Of a DNA stretch of 64,000 nt, positions 35,315 through 47,548 are shown one piece after another. The notes under the pieces were generated by a model that searched no databases, was not told where the DNA came from, and worked only from the letters and a program-made list of their open reading frames with translations. Source of the DNA: Corynebacterium afermentans subsp. lipophilum (GTDB lineage: Bacteria > Actinomycetota > Actinomycetes > Mycobacteriales > Mycobacteriaceae). The DNA is taken from contig NZ_CP046530.1 of NCBI RefSeq assembly GCF_030408375.1, forward strand, positions 124,001 through 188,000, given 5' to 3'. How positions within the stretch are numbered: the first letter of the stretch is position 1; every line of letters begins with the position of its first letter. The translations under genes were made by a program, and so were the position numbers.

Positions 35315-36605
35315 GGTAGTCCTCCTCCTTGGTCAGCGCGCGGCGCAGGTTGAGCAGCGCGGTGTAGTTGGCCAGCACCTCGACGCGCCCGGGCGGGCAG
35401 GCGCGGATGGCGGCGATCGCGTCGTGGATGGTGTCGTGGTCGATGCCGCCGTAGGTCAGGCGTACGGCGAGGTCGGTGGCGCGCTCGCCGGCGGCGACGA
35501 CGTGGGTGTCGCCGAAGTCCTCGAATTTGACGTCCCAGAGCCAGGAGACGTCTTCGCCGTCGCCTTGTTGCGCGTTGACGGCGATGACCACGCCGTCGGC
35601 GTCGCGGTCGACCATGGACAGCGCCTCCTGCCAGCCGGCGGGGTTTTTGGCCAGCAGGAGGTGGACGTCGCGCTCGCCGAGGTGGACGGTGGTGTAGCGG
35701 CCGGCGACGTTGTCCACCTCGGCGGCGGCGTGCACGGCGGCGTCGAGGGGGACGCCGAACGCTTCGACGGCGGCGGCGATGGCTTGGGCGGCGTTGCCTC
35801 GGTTGGCGCGGCCGGGGAGTTTGAGCTCAAGCTTTGCGACGCCCTCCGGTCCCACCAACGTTTCCCCCTCGACCGCGTACTTGGGGGTGGGGCGGCGGAA
35901 TTCGCGGCCGTCGGGCAGGGGGTCGACGGCGTACCAGTCGCTTTCGCCCGTGGCGTTGTCGTCGTGCGCGACGGAGGAGCGCACGATGTGGCCGCCGGAG
36001 CGGGGGTTGGTCACGGAGTCGCCGGTCCAGCCGGCGCCGGCGGAAACCCAGACGACGTTCGGGTGGTCGTAGGCGATGGAGGTGATCAAAACGTCGTCGC
36101 AGTTGGCGACGACGGTGGCCTCCGGGTGGGCCATGACCGCGTCGCGGAGGGCGCGTTCGATGGAGTTGATTTCGCCGACCCGGTCGAGCTGGTCGCGGGT
36201 GAGGTTGAGCAGCACGAACGCTGTCGGCTGCAATCGTTCGGCCACCTTGGGCACGTGCAGTTCGTCGCATTCTAAGACGATGGCGTCGGCGTCTTTGCCG
36301 GCGAGGAGGGCGGAGATGATGCCGGCGTCCATGTTGTCGCCGCCGTCGTTGGTGGCCACGTTGTGTTTGGTGCCGACGGCGCCGGCGAGCATGCGGGTGG
36401 TGGTGGATTTTCCGTTGGTGCCGGTGACCAGGACGGTGGGGCGGCCGCCGCCGAGGGAGACCATGATGTTCGGGTCGATCGCCGCGGCGACGAGGCCGCC
36501 GATCATGCCGCCGGCGCCGCGGCCGGTGGCGCGCGAGGCGGCCGTGGCCAGGTTGGCGGCGGTGGCGGCTACCGCAGTGCGGATGCGGGAGATGGGTCCT
36601 TGCAT
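35307..36605 (-). CDS. murT: Lipid II amidotransferase subunit MurT, zinc ribbon degenerate
   Basis: Mur-ligase-like subunit that amidates the D-Glu of peptidoglycan stem peptides together with GatD. 432 residues. ATP site VLVTGTNGKSTTTR (about 58-71), the middle-domain segment ECDELHVPKVAE and the C-terminal DUF1727 part are intact. Most MurT proteins carry a four-Cys zinc ribbon in the middle domain. Here the corresponding block reads TNPRSGGHIVR, where CPxCG is usual, and the second pair (before REFRRPTPKY) also has no Cys. Leaderless start: TAGCCT 7 nt before the ATG. Confidence 0.94.
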   Translation of the reverse strand: MQGPISRIRTAVAATAANLATAASRATGRGAGGMIGGLVAAAIDPNIMVSLGGGRPTVLVTGTNGKSTTTRMLAGAVGTKHNVATNDGGDNMDAGIISALLAGKDADAIVLECDELHVPKVAERLQPTAFVLLNLTRDQLDRVGEINSIERALRDAVMAHPEATVVANCDDVLITSIAYDHPNVVWVSAGAGWTGDSVTNPRSGGHIVRSSVAHDDNATGESDWYAVDPLPDGREFRRPTPKYAVEGETLVGPEGVAKLELKLPGRANRGNAAQAIAAAVEAFGVPLDAAVHAAAEVDNVAGRYTTVHLGERDVHLLLAKNPAGWQEALSMVDRDADGVVIAVNAQQGDGEDVSWLWDVKFEDFGDTHVVAAGERATDLAVRLTYGGIDHDTIHDAIAAIRACPPGRVEVLANYTALLNLRRALTKEEDYRA

Positions 36606-36612
36606 GCGGACA

Positions 36613-36618
36613 AGGCTA
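36613..36618 (-). promoter_or_regulatory. -10 box TAGCCT before murT-gatD
   Basis: TAGCCT, 7 nt, ATG 36605. It lies in the short gap behind the dnaQ-like gene stop at 36616, overlapping it. Confidence 0.55.
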
Positions 36619-37608
36619 CTCCGCGGATTCCATCTGGCCGACTAGCCGCGCGAATTCTTCCCCGGAGACGACGGGGATTTCTTTGCGGTGGGCGTGCATG
36701 GCTTTTCCGCGCAGCTCAGCGCCGTGCTCCATGGCGTCGGAGACGGCGACGGAGGTTTCGCGGGTGAGTTTTTCGCGGTAGGTCAGCCCTGCGCGCACGC
36801 CGGCGTCGATGAGGTCGTCGGGGTCGAGGGCGATGTCGTCGGAGACGACGAACTCCATGCCGCGCAGCAGCCCGCCTTTGCCGAGGCGCCCGGGGTTCGC
36901 GCTGACGGCGGGGGCTTTTTCCGCGTCCACGCGTATCGACGAGCGCTGCAACCCGAAAGTGTCCGGCGCCAGGTCCTCGGGGTTGAGCTCGACGAGCCCG
37001 CCGGGGGCGAGCTGGAGGTACATGGCCACCAGTTTCAGGGTTTGACCGCGTGAGAAGTCCGCTTCGGGCTCGCCGATGCGCTCGGTGGAGGCGGTCGGCG
37101 GGGTGGACGCTACGCCGACGAGGTTGGCCACGGCGTTGATGCGGGTGTCCACCGGGATGTGGCTCTGCCGGCGGGCGGTGGCGAGCAGGTCCACGATCGC
37201 GGTTGGCTTAGGGACGTGGCCGACACGCTGGCGGCGCCTATTGCCGCGGCCGCGGCGCGAACGGTTCGCCCGGGCCGCGGCGTTCATGGCGCGGCGCGCC
37301 TCGGAAACAATGTATCCCCAGGTGACGGGGGAGTCGTGGGTGACCAGCACGCGACCGTCGAGAAGCTTGTCCAGCGTGCGCAAGAAGCGGGAAAAGCGTG
37401 GGGCCTGGGCGAAGTCGTGCGGGGTCAGGCCGTGAGTGTGGGCGGGGCCGGGATCTGTGGCGGGGTTGACCACGGCGTGGAACTCCTCGCCCACGCGCCC
37501 GGCGGCGTCGAACGTGACCGCGTCGATGGTGAGCAGGCGCCCCGTCGACGGGTGAATCCCCGTGGCCTGTGTAAACAGTGCCACGTAGGGGTAGTCGTTC
37601 TCAGTCAT
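36616..37608 (-). CDS. DnaQ-like exonuclease-fold protein, catalytic residues lost, BRCT-like tail
   Basis: 330 residues. The N-terminal 170 residues follow the DEDDh exonuclease pattern (ATGIHPSTGRLLTIDAVTFD, then HTHGLTPHDF), but the first catalytic motif D-x-E-T-T-G reads FTQATG. The Exo II segment reads HDSPVTWGYIVSEA without its Asp, and the Exo III H-x4-D is absent. A basic stretch RANRSRRGRGNRRRQR interrupts the fold. The C-terminal 90 residues (GLLRGMEFVVSDDI...LRGKAMHAHRKEIPVVSGEEF) look like a BRCT domain. In C. glutamicum the gene at this position is annotated as a DNA polymerase III epsilon-like protein. A binding rather than nuclease role is inferred. Confidence 0.82.
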   Translation of the reverse strand: MTENDYPYVALFTQATGIHPSTGRLLTIDAVTFDAAGRVGEEFHAVVNPATDPGPAHTHGLTPHDFAQAPRFSRFLRTLDKLLDGRVLVTHDSPVTWGYIVSEARRAMNAAARANRSRRGRGNRRRQRVGHVPKPTAIVDLLATARRQSHIPVDTRINAVANLVGVASTPPTASTERIGEPEADFSRGQTLKLVAMYLQLAPGGLVELNPEDLAPDTFGLQRSSIRVDAEKAPAVSANPGRLGKGGLLRGMEFVVSDDIALDPDDLIDAGVRAGLTYREKLTRETSVAVSDAMEHGAELRGKAMHAHRKEIPVVSGEEFARLVGQMESAE

Positions 37609-37614
37609 CGTTCC

Positions 37615-37620
37615 AAGGTA
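37615..37620 (-). promoter_or_regulatory. -10 box TACCTT before the dnaQ-like gene
   Basis: TACCTT, 6 nt, ATG 37608; leaderless type. Confidence 0.5.
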
Positions 37621-37622
37621 GC

Positions 37623-38867
37623 TTACGGCTCGGCCACCTCGTACAGCGGCTGATCCAGCCTGGTGTTGGAGCGCACCTTCAGCCCGCCGATGGAGTATTC
37701 GTACTGCTCTTGCTGCGGGGCAGGCGCTGGCGCGGGAGCCGGCGCGGGGGCTGGCGCAGGCGCAGGTGCAGGCGCCGGGGCTGGCGCTGGCGCTGGCGCG
37801 GGGGCGGGTGCCTGCTGACGCGGCGCCGGTGCGGGTGCCGGGGCAGGTGCGGGCGCGCGCTGAACCGGGGCTTGCTGCGGCGGGGCAGGCGCTGGCTGCT
37901 GGACCTCCACCACCGGCTCCGGGGCCTTCTCCGGCAACGCGGTGCTGAACGGCGAGGTCGTCTCCGAAGGTTCGGTGGGCTCGGTTGGCTCCGTCGGCTC
38001 CGTTGGTTCAGTTGACTCGGTGGAGCTGCTCGGCTGCGAGACCTCCGTGGTTTCCCGGTAGGCCGAGGTGGAGTCGCGCTGCATGCTCGACGGTGAGCTC
38101 ATCACCACGGCGCCGATGCCAACCAGCACGAGTGCCGCGACCGTCGCGGCAATCAGCGGGCCGCGGACCGTGCTCGGCTCGCGTGCGGCGTCCGCCGGGG
38201 ACTCCTCGGTGTCCGCCGCCAGAGCCGCAGCTTCCGCGTCCACGGTGGCGAAGAAGTTCGTGCCCGGGTGCGTTACCTCCACCTCGCGCACGATCGGCGG
38301 AAGCGGGGAGATCGAGATGTCGTCGCCCTCGATCGGGCCTGCGATGACGGCCAGTGAGGTGCCGCCTGCCACCGAGGTGGTGTAGCCGCGCGCCACCGCG
38401 ATAAGCCCGCGGTCCTCCAAACGCCGCAGCGTTGGGGTCAGCGCTTCGCCGGCGGCCGGGTCCAGCTCGCCGACGATGTCGCCGTCGACGCACAGCTCGA
38501 TGTCGCCGGCGTCGTCGAAGCCCATCGACACGAGCACCTGCGCCGGTGCCTCCACCGGCAGCTGTTCGTGCAAATCTGCCACGTAGCGCCCGCCGGCGGG
38601 CAGCAGCGCCCATGGCTCGCGTGGCGGTGTGTTCACTGGCAGCACCTGGCCCGCTGGCGGCAGCGCAACCGCACCGCCGTCGGCGGCCACCACCGGGGTC
38701 ACGCCAGCCGCGGCCAGTTGGGCCAGCTCCGCGTCCTCCACCGAGCCGACGACCTCACCGTCCACCACTACGTCGAGGTCCGGGGTGAGGGTGGCCGAAG
38801 GGGCGTCGATAGGCAAATGCTCCACGGGGAGGCGACGGGTGCCCGCAGGCACCTCGTACATAGCCAT
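37623..38867 (-). CDS. Single-pass membrane protein with Pro/Ala stalk
   Basis: 414 residues from ATG 38867, chosen because GGGAGG lies 7 nt upstream. I do not recognise a family. The N-terminal 180 residues hold two related blocks of about 90 residues (...LDVVVDGEVVGSVEDAEL... and ...IELCVDGDIVGELDPAAG...), predicted cytosolic. A single membrane helix follows (about 228-248, LIAATVAALVLVGIGAVVM). The outer part has TEPTEP repeats and a long (AP)n segment, and ends in a conserved-looking YEYSIGGLKVRSNTRLDQP motif. The Pro/Ala stalk would cross the cell wall. It could be a sensor or wall-spanning linker. Confidence 0.8.
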   Translation of the reverse strand: MAMYEVPAGTRRLPVEHLPIDAPSATLTPDLDVVVDGEVVGSVEDAELAQLAAAGVTPVVAADGGAVALPPAGQVLPVNTPPREPWALLPAGGRYVADLHEQLPVEAPAQVLVSMGFDDAGDIELCVDGDIVGELDPAAGEALTPTLRRLEDRGLIAVARGYTTSVAGGTSLAVIAGPIEGDDISISPLPPIVREVEVTHPGTNFFATVDAEAAALAADTEESPADAAREPSTVRGPLIAATVAALVLVGIGAVVMSSPSSMQRDSTSAYRETTEVSQPSSSTESTEPTEPTEPTEPTEPSETTSPFSTALPEKAPEPVVEVQQPAPAPPQQAPVQRAPAPAPAPAPAPRQQAPAPAPAPAPAPAPAPAPAPAPAPAPAPAPAPQQEQYEYSIGGLKVRSNTRLDQPLYEVAEP

Positions 38868-38923
38868 CACGCAACCTCCCGCTGAAATGTGTGGTCAAGT
38901 CAAGCAAGTATAGCGCGCCGCCG

Positions 38924-40873
<1,950 letters not shown>

Positions 40874-40917
40874 TTACATCAGGCGGGCGGTGTCGTGCGG
40901 GATTTATATCCACCAAG

Positions 40918-41769
40918 TCATCGGACGGACACGCGAGTCAGTATCGCGGCGGAGGTGAGCATTACGCCTATCGACGTCCCAACGGCCGCCCACCCGGCAG
41001 CCGAATCAACGCGGAAGGATTCGCCGAGCAAAAACACGCCCAGGGAAAACGCGACGAGCGGCTCGATGATCTTCGACGCCGGAAGCGAGGTGGCCAGGTT
41101 GCCCGCGGCGAACGCGTACTGCTGCACGACCGTGCCGGCCGTGGCCGCGAGCAGCATGGCCCACAGCTGCCACGTGGCCAGCAGGCCGGGCACGCCGCCG
41201 TCGACGAAGCCATCGACCGCCACTTTGGAAAACACGGCCTGGTAGCCGTACATGGCGCCGCAGGCGGAGCCGAAGATGAGGGCTTTGGAGGCCGGAGGGC
41301 GTCGAGAAGCAATGGCGTACGAGGCCGCGATGATCGCGACCGCGGTGCCCACGACGATCCCCCACTCCCAGGCGGCCGGGTCGCGCTCGCCGGGCAGCGG
41401 GCGGCCGAGCACAACCACTCCGCCCACGGAAGCGGTGAGGAGCACCGCCCAAAACGCCTCCGAGGTGTGCATGTGGCGCTTGTCCGCCCACGCCGAAAAC
41501 AGCAGCGTGAGCATCAGCGACAGCGCGAGGATCGGCTGCACCACCAGCAGCGAGCCGAACGCCAGCGCCGCCGCCTGGAAGCCGTACGCCACAAACGCAA
41601 TGCCCATCGACGCCCACCACGCCGGCCGCTTCAGCGACTGCAACGGCGAGTCGTTGTTCTCGCCCTCGGGGGTGCCCGCGCGCATGATGCGGTGGCGCCA
41701 CACGGTCCCCGCCGCCATGGTCGCGGCCGAGATCAGCGCGAACGCGACGGCGAGAAAATTGTTGTGCAC
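40918..41769 (-). CDS. DMT-superfamily permease
   Basis: 283-residue membrane protein from GTG 41769 (HNNFLAVAFALISAATM), with about nine to ten hydrophobic helices and an internal two-fold pattern typical of drug/metabolite transporters (EamA-like). Segments such as SLLVVQPILALSLMLTLLFSA and ASKIIEPLVAFSLGVFLLGE match the family style; both end in the usual proline and acidic positions. A -10-like TAATAT lies 8 nt before the start. Substrate unknown. It lies between leuA and lysC, divergent from lysC. Confidence 0.8.
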   Translation of the reverse strand: MHNNFLAVAFALISAATMAAGTVWRHRIMRAGTPEGENNDSPLQSLKRPAWWASMGIAFVAYGFQAAALAFGSLLVVQPILALSLMLTLLFSAWADKRHMHTSEAFWAVLLTASVGGVVVLGRPLPGERDPAAWEWGIVVGTAVAIIAASYAIASRRPPASKALIFGSACGAMYGYQAVFSKVAVDGFVDGGVPGLLATWQLWAMLLAATAGTVVQQYAFAAGNLATSLPASKIIEPLVAFSLGVFLLGESFRVDSAAGWAAVGTSIGVMLTSAAILTRVSVR

Positions 41770-41777
41770 GGTGAATG

Positions 41778-41783
41778 ATATTA
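41778..41783 (-). promoter_or_regulatory. -10 box TAATAT before DMT permease
   Basis: TAATAT, 8 nt, GTG 41769; leaderless type, back to back with the lysC promoter region. Confidence 0.45.
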
Positions 41784-41859
41784 ACTCGGGTGGCTGAAAC
41801 GGCAGTTTTGGGACGCTATTCTTGAACGCTGGAATGCACCCAGATCCGCGGAGGTACGA

Positions 41860-44162
<2,303 letters not shown>

Positions 44163-44185
44163 CCCGGCGGCGCTGCGCGGTGGCG

Positions 44186-44262
44186 CTGACAAATCCCGCC
44201 GCCCGTTTGCACCGACCAGGCACGATAAAGCCCCACTGACAGATTCCGCCGGGGAACGTCAG
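44186..44262 (+). repeat. 77-bp intergenic element, copy B
   Basis: Same register as copies A and C: CTGACA at +1, CGTTTGC around +19, CGACC at about +28 and CTGACAGATTCCGCC at +51. It is about two-thirds identical to copy A by eye. The right half here has become part of a perfect terminator hairpin (44228-44270). Confidence 0.7.
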
Positions 44263-44270
44263 TGGGGCTT
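44228..44270 (-). terminator. Terminator between asd and the YkvI-like gene
   Basis: A perfect 13-bp stem AAGCCCCACTGAC/GTCAGTGGGGCTT with a 17-nt loop. On the minus strand it is followed by TTTATC. It serves the YkvI-like gene and may also stop asd transcripts. Confidence 0.75.
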
Positions 44271-44284
44271 CGGCGTTGAAAACG

Positions 44285-45802
44285 CTACAGCTTTGTGGAG
44301 CCGGTGTCCTTCGCGGAAACAGCGGTGGAGCCGCCGGTTTCCTCGGCAGCGTCTTCCTCCTCCTCGTTGGCGTCGCCGCCCAGGCTGTTGTCCGGTCCGG
44401 CTGCGGCCTCTTCGGCCTCTTCTGCGGCGATCATGTCGTCGACGGTGTGGTCGTTCCACGGCTCGTCGGGGTTGGCCGCGTACTCGTCGGCGGAGACGGG
44501 GTCGGTGTAGGAGACGTAGACGACGTCGGAGGGGTTCTCGCGGTCTTCTTCCTCGAACTCGCTCTCCTCGTCGTCGAGCAGTTCCTGCGCGACTTCCTCT
44601 TCGAGGGCCTCGACGAGCTCCTCTTCGTCCACGTTCGACTTGGCGGTGAGGTACTCCAGCTCGCGCGCGTCGTTTTTGGTGAAGCGCTCGGCCGGGTCCA
44701 TCTTCTTGCGGGTCAGCTCAAGCGCGCGGCGGCGGCGGTCGCCTTCCTTGCGCAGCTTGGGGATGCCGCGGATCCACGCGATCGTCATCACCACGATGAG
44801 CAGCAGACCGAGGTAGCCCAGGATCGGGTAGACGGTGGAGACGAGCTGCTGGAAGCCCACGAACGACAGCACGAAGCCGATCAGGCAGGCGGAGATGAAA
44901 ATGACGCGGAACTTGTCTTCGCGGCCGCGGGAGAGGCGCTTGCCCAGGGCGAAGAACATGCCCAGGCAGGTGGCGAAAATCATGCCGAAGATGACCAGGG
45001 ACATGATCAGGCCCATGGTGGGGTTGATGTCCGCAATCAGGGTCAGCAGCGGCATGTCCTGGCCGGAGACGGTGTCGATCTTCACCAGCAGCGCCATGGC
45101 CAGCAGCATGAGCATGACTAGGTAGCCGATGCCGCCGAAGAGTCCGCCGAGGCCGGCTGCGCGGGTGTCCAGCTGGTTACCGCCGATGACCAGCGCCATG
45201 GACACCACGCACATGACGTTCAGGCCGGTGTAGTTCAGTGCGGAGATCCACCAGTTGGGCAGGGAGGAGTCCACCTGCGCGGCTGCGGCGTTGAGCGCGT
45301 CCCAGTCCGGGTGGGCGTTGATCAGGGTCCAGCCGCAGCCGAAGATGACAAAGATCAGCAGAAACGGGGTGAGTGCGCCGATGGCGCCGGTGACTTTGTC
45401 CACGTCGAGCATGCCGAATCCGATGGTGGCGGCGAGCATGAGCACCGCGCCGATCCACACGGGGATGCCGAACTGCTGGTTCAGGTTGGCGCCGGCGCCG
45501 GCGAACATGACAAACCCGATGGAGAACAGGGTGACGATGGTGGCGATGTCCAGGATCCAGCCCATCACCTTCGAGGAGATTGAGCCGAGGACTTCCATGT
45601 GCTCTTTGGCTTGAAAGAACGAGCCGAGCTGGAGAATGGTCACACCGGCGATGAGCATGAGCACCGAGCCCAGGACTGCGCCCCAGAGGCCTTGGGTGCC
45701 GAAGGCGGAGAAGTACAGCATCGCTTCCTGTCCGGATGCGAAGCCTGCGCCGACGACGGTGCCGATGAAGGCGAATGAAATTAGTAGTGCGTTCTTCAAC
45801 AT
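44285..45802 (-). CDS. YkvI-like membrane protein with acidic tail
   Basis: 505 residues. The first about 345 residues contain ten or so hydrophobic helices with an APC/LeuT-fold look. The N-terminal half-helix FIGTVVGAGFASGQEAM (G-x-G-F-A-S-G-Q-E) is the hallmark of the uncharacterised YkvI family, related to amino-acid transporters. The last 150 residues are a cytosolic, strongly acidic tail (EEEDAAEE, DDEESEFEEED) that is unusual for the family. A -10 box TAGACT lies 9 nt before the ATG. Substrate unknown. Confidence 0.82.
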   Translation of the reverse strand: MLKNALLISFAFIGTVVGAGFASGQEAMLYFSAFGTQGLWGAVLGSVLMLIAGVTILQLGSFFQAKEHMEVLGSISSKVMGWILDIATIVTLFSIGFVMFAGAGANLNQQFGIPVWIGAVLMLAATIGFGMLDVDKVTGAIGALTPFLLIFVIFGCGWTLINAHPDWDALNAAAAQVDSSLPNWWISALNYTGLNVMCVVSMALVIGGNQLDTRAAGLGGLFGGIGYLVMLMLLAMALLVKIDTVSGQDMPLLTLIADINPTMGLIMSLVIFGMIFATCLGMFFALGKRLSRGREDKFRVIFISACLIGFVLSFVGFQQLVSTVYPILGYLGLLLIVVMTIAWIRGIPKLRKEGDRRRRALELTRKKMDPAERFTKNDARELEYLTAKSNVDEEELVEALEEEVAQELLDDEESEFEEEDRENPSDVVYVSYTDPVSADEYAANPDEPWNDHTVDDMIAAEEAEEAAAGPDNSLGGDANEEEEDAAEETGGSTAVSAKDTGSTKL

Positions 45803-45811
45803 AGTGTGATC

Positions 45812-45817
45812 AGTCTA
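45812..45817 (-). promoter_or_regulatory. -10 box TAGACT before the YkvI-like gene
   Basis: TAGACT, 9 nt, ATG 45802, inside the 25-nt gap behind the YdhK gene. Confidence 0.45.
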
Positions 45818-45827
45818 TTCAAAGGTT

Positions 45828-46385
45828 CTACTTGGGCTGGATTTCGCTTTCGACGACCCACTTGTGCCGCTTCATGGTCATTTCCGGCGAATCGATGTCC
45901 ACCATGTAAACCGTCTCGTCGGTGGCGGAGTCGATGGTCGTTTCCGCGCCCTGCATGCCGGACATGTGCTCGGCGGTGATCGTGGCCGTGTCGCCCGCGC
46001 CAAGCTTCTCGCTGCCAACACCGTCGAGCTCTTCCTGCACGACCCACTTGTGGTTGGTCACCGGGTCGCCGCCGTCCGTGGGGGTGTAGGACACGGCGTA
46101 GGCGGTGGTGTCGAAGGCGCCGGAGATGGTTGCGGTGGCGCCGTCCATGCCGGGCATGTGGTCGGCGGTGAGCGTGACTTCGGTGCCCACGGGGTAGGTC
46201 GGGTCGGCCGCCTCGGCGATGCCGGCCGGGGCAGGCCCGCCGTCCGCCGGGTGGTCGTGCCCACCGTGCCCACCGTGGTCAGCGTGCTCTGCGGGGGCGT
46301 CGTCGCTTTCCGACGCACACCCAGCCACCGACAGAGCCGTCACCGCCGCAAGGGTGGTCAGTGCAATTGATCGAGAGATACGCAT
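45828..46385 (-). CDS. YdhK/DUF1541 lipoprotein
   Basis: 185-residue lipoprotein: signal peptide with lipobox LSVAGC, so the Cys at position 23 would be acylated and the protein tethered outside the membrane. A His-rich stretch HADHGGHGGHDH suggests metal (Cu/Zn) binding. Two tandem DUF1541 repeats follow (G-x-x-V-T-L-T-A-D-H-M-x-G-M-x-G-A and ATITAEHMSGMQGAETTID), each ending in HKWVVxxE. It sits 24 nt behind sigC, which in C. glutamicum responds to copper and haem status of the respiratory chain. A role in metal stress is inferred from this context. Confidence 0.88.
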   Translation of the reverse strand: MRISRSIALTTLAAVTALSVAGCASESDDAPAEHADHGGHGGHDHPADGGPAPAGIAEAADPTYPVGTEVTLTADHMPGMDGATATISGAFDTTAYAVSYTPTDGGDPVTNHKWVVQEELDGVGSEKLGAGDTATITAEHMSGMQGAETTIDSATDETVYMVDIDSPEMTMKRHKWVVESEIQPK

Positions 46386-46409
46386 GCCTTCAACCCTAGC
46401 TCTACCCGC

Positions 46410-46949
46410 CTAGTTACTCCCGGCAACCAGATCCCTGCGTGCCCGCGCGACGCGGGATCTAATGGTGCCGACGCGCACGCCCGCGATGCGGGCCGCTTCT
46501 TCGTAGGTGTAGCCCATCACCTGCGTCAGGACTAGGGCTTCGCGGCGTTCGGGCGGCAGCTCGTCGAGAAGCGAGCGTGCGTCGATGACGTCGCCCCAGG
46601 TGTTGGGGTTGTCGGGGCTGGGGTTGGCGGCGGCGACGTCTTCGTACTCGGCCGCGGATTTGCGGGGCCGGGCCATGTCGTGGCGCACGGAGTCCACCCA
46701 GGCGCGGCGCGCGAGCGACAGGATCCAGGTGCGGGCGGTAGAGCGGGCCTGGAAGCGCGGCAGGGAGCCGAGCACTCGCAGGTAGGTCTCTTGGGTGAGG
46801 TCGTCGGCGTGTTGGGGCCCGGCGAGGTGGGCGAGCAGACGCCACACGTCGTTTTGGGTGAGCCGGATGAATTCGGTGAGCGCGTGCTTGTCGCCACGGC
46901 CGGCGCGCAGTGCCAGGTCCGTGACGTACGCGTCGTCGCTAGTGCTCAC
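46410..46949 (-). CDS. sigC: ECF sigma factor SigC
   Basis: RNA polymerase sigma-70 family, ECF type. 179 residues from GTG 46949. Region 2 (DLTQETYLRVLGSLPRFQ...WILSLARRAWVDSVRH) and region 4 (LPPERREALVLTQVMGYTYEEAARIAGVRVGTIRSRVARARRDL) are intact. Identity as SigC rests on the family match and on its place behind lysC-asd as in C. glutamicum. No anti-sigma gene is adjacent; the next genes are the DUF1541 lipoprotein and, upstream, mnhG. Confidence 0.88.
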   Translation of the reverse strand: MSTSDDAYVTDLALRAGRGDKHALTEFIRLTQNDVWRLLAHLAGPQHADDLTQETYLRVLGSLPRFQARSTARTWILSLARRAWVDSVRHDMARPRKSAAEYEDVAAANPSPDNPNTWGDVIDARSLLDELPPERREALVLTQVMGYTYEEAARIAGVRVGTIRSRVARARRDLVAGSN

Positions 46950-46961
46950 AAGCCAATTACA

Positions 46962-47276
46962 TTAGTTCTTTTTGTCGGAGACAGTGACGCCGTACAGGGA
47001 GCGGCCCATGATGAACGACGCCACGGAGCCGACGATCCACACCGCGGCGATGGCCAGCACGGCGCGGATGAAGTCGTTGAGGTCGAAGCCGGTGGTGGTC
47101 CAGGAGTGGATGAGTTTGGACACGATGAGGATGGGAAAGGCCACGACCACCAGGGGGCCGAGCAGGTTCACGCGCGTCAGGGCATCGGGGGCGCGCAGCT
47201 GCAGGATGGTGGTGGCGACGACGCAGATGGTGGCGACGATGACGAGGGCGGCGACGATGATTTCGGCGATGGTCAT
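46962..47276 (-). CDS. mnhG: Na+/H+ antiporter subunit G
   Basis: 104-residue MrpG/MnhG membrane subunit with three hydrophobic helices (MTIAEIIVAALVIVATICVV...; VAFPILIVSKLIHS; FIRAVLAIAAVWIVGS). ATG 47276 is chosen because it is two bases from the mnhF stop, as expected in the tightly packed operon. It is the last gene of mnhACDEFG and runs up to sigC with a 12-nt gap. Confidence 0.92.
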   Translation of the reverse strand: MTIAEIIVAALVIVATICVVATTILQLRAPDALTRVNLLGPLVVVAFPILIVSKLIHSWTTTGFDLNDFIRAVLAIAAVWIVGSVASFIMGRSLYGVTVSDKKN

Positions 47277-47278
47277 GT

Positions 47279-47545
47279 TTAGCGGCGTCCTCTCGAGATG
47301 ATGCGGGCCATGGAGATCGTCGGGATCACGCCGCACACCAGGCCGGCGAGCAGCGGGATTTCGTAGGCGATGGCGGACGAGTTGAACAGCGTCCACACGA
47401 GGAAGATCGCGATCATAGAGTAGAAGATCACGTCTGCCATCACGGCGCGGGAGAGCTCGTCTTTGGTCAGGATCACGGCGCCGAGCGCGATAAGCAGGCT
47501 GACCGCCATGATGATCAGGCAGATCTGCATGATTGTGGTGAACAT
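47279..47545 (-). CDS. mnhF: Na+/H+ antiporter subunit F
   Basis: 88-residue MrpF/MnhF subunit, three helices, with the family pattern of a loop with LTKDELSRAVMADVIFYS between helices 1 and 2. The gap to mnhE is 3 nt. Part of the hetero-oligomeric Mrp complex in the cytoplasmic membrane. Confidence 0.93.
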   Translation of the reverse strand: MFTTIMQICLIIMAVSLLIALGAVILTKDELSRAVMADVIFYSMIAIFLVWTLFNSSAIAYEIPLLAGLVCGVIPTISMARIISRGRR

Positions 47546-47548
47546 GGG

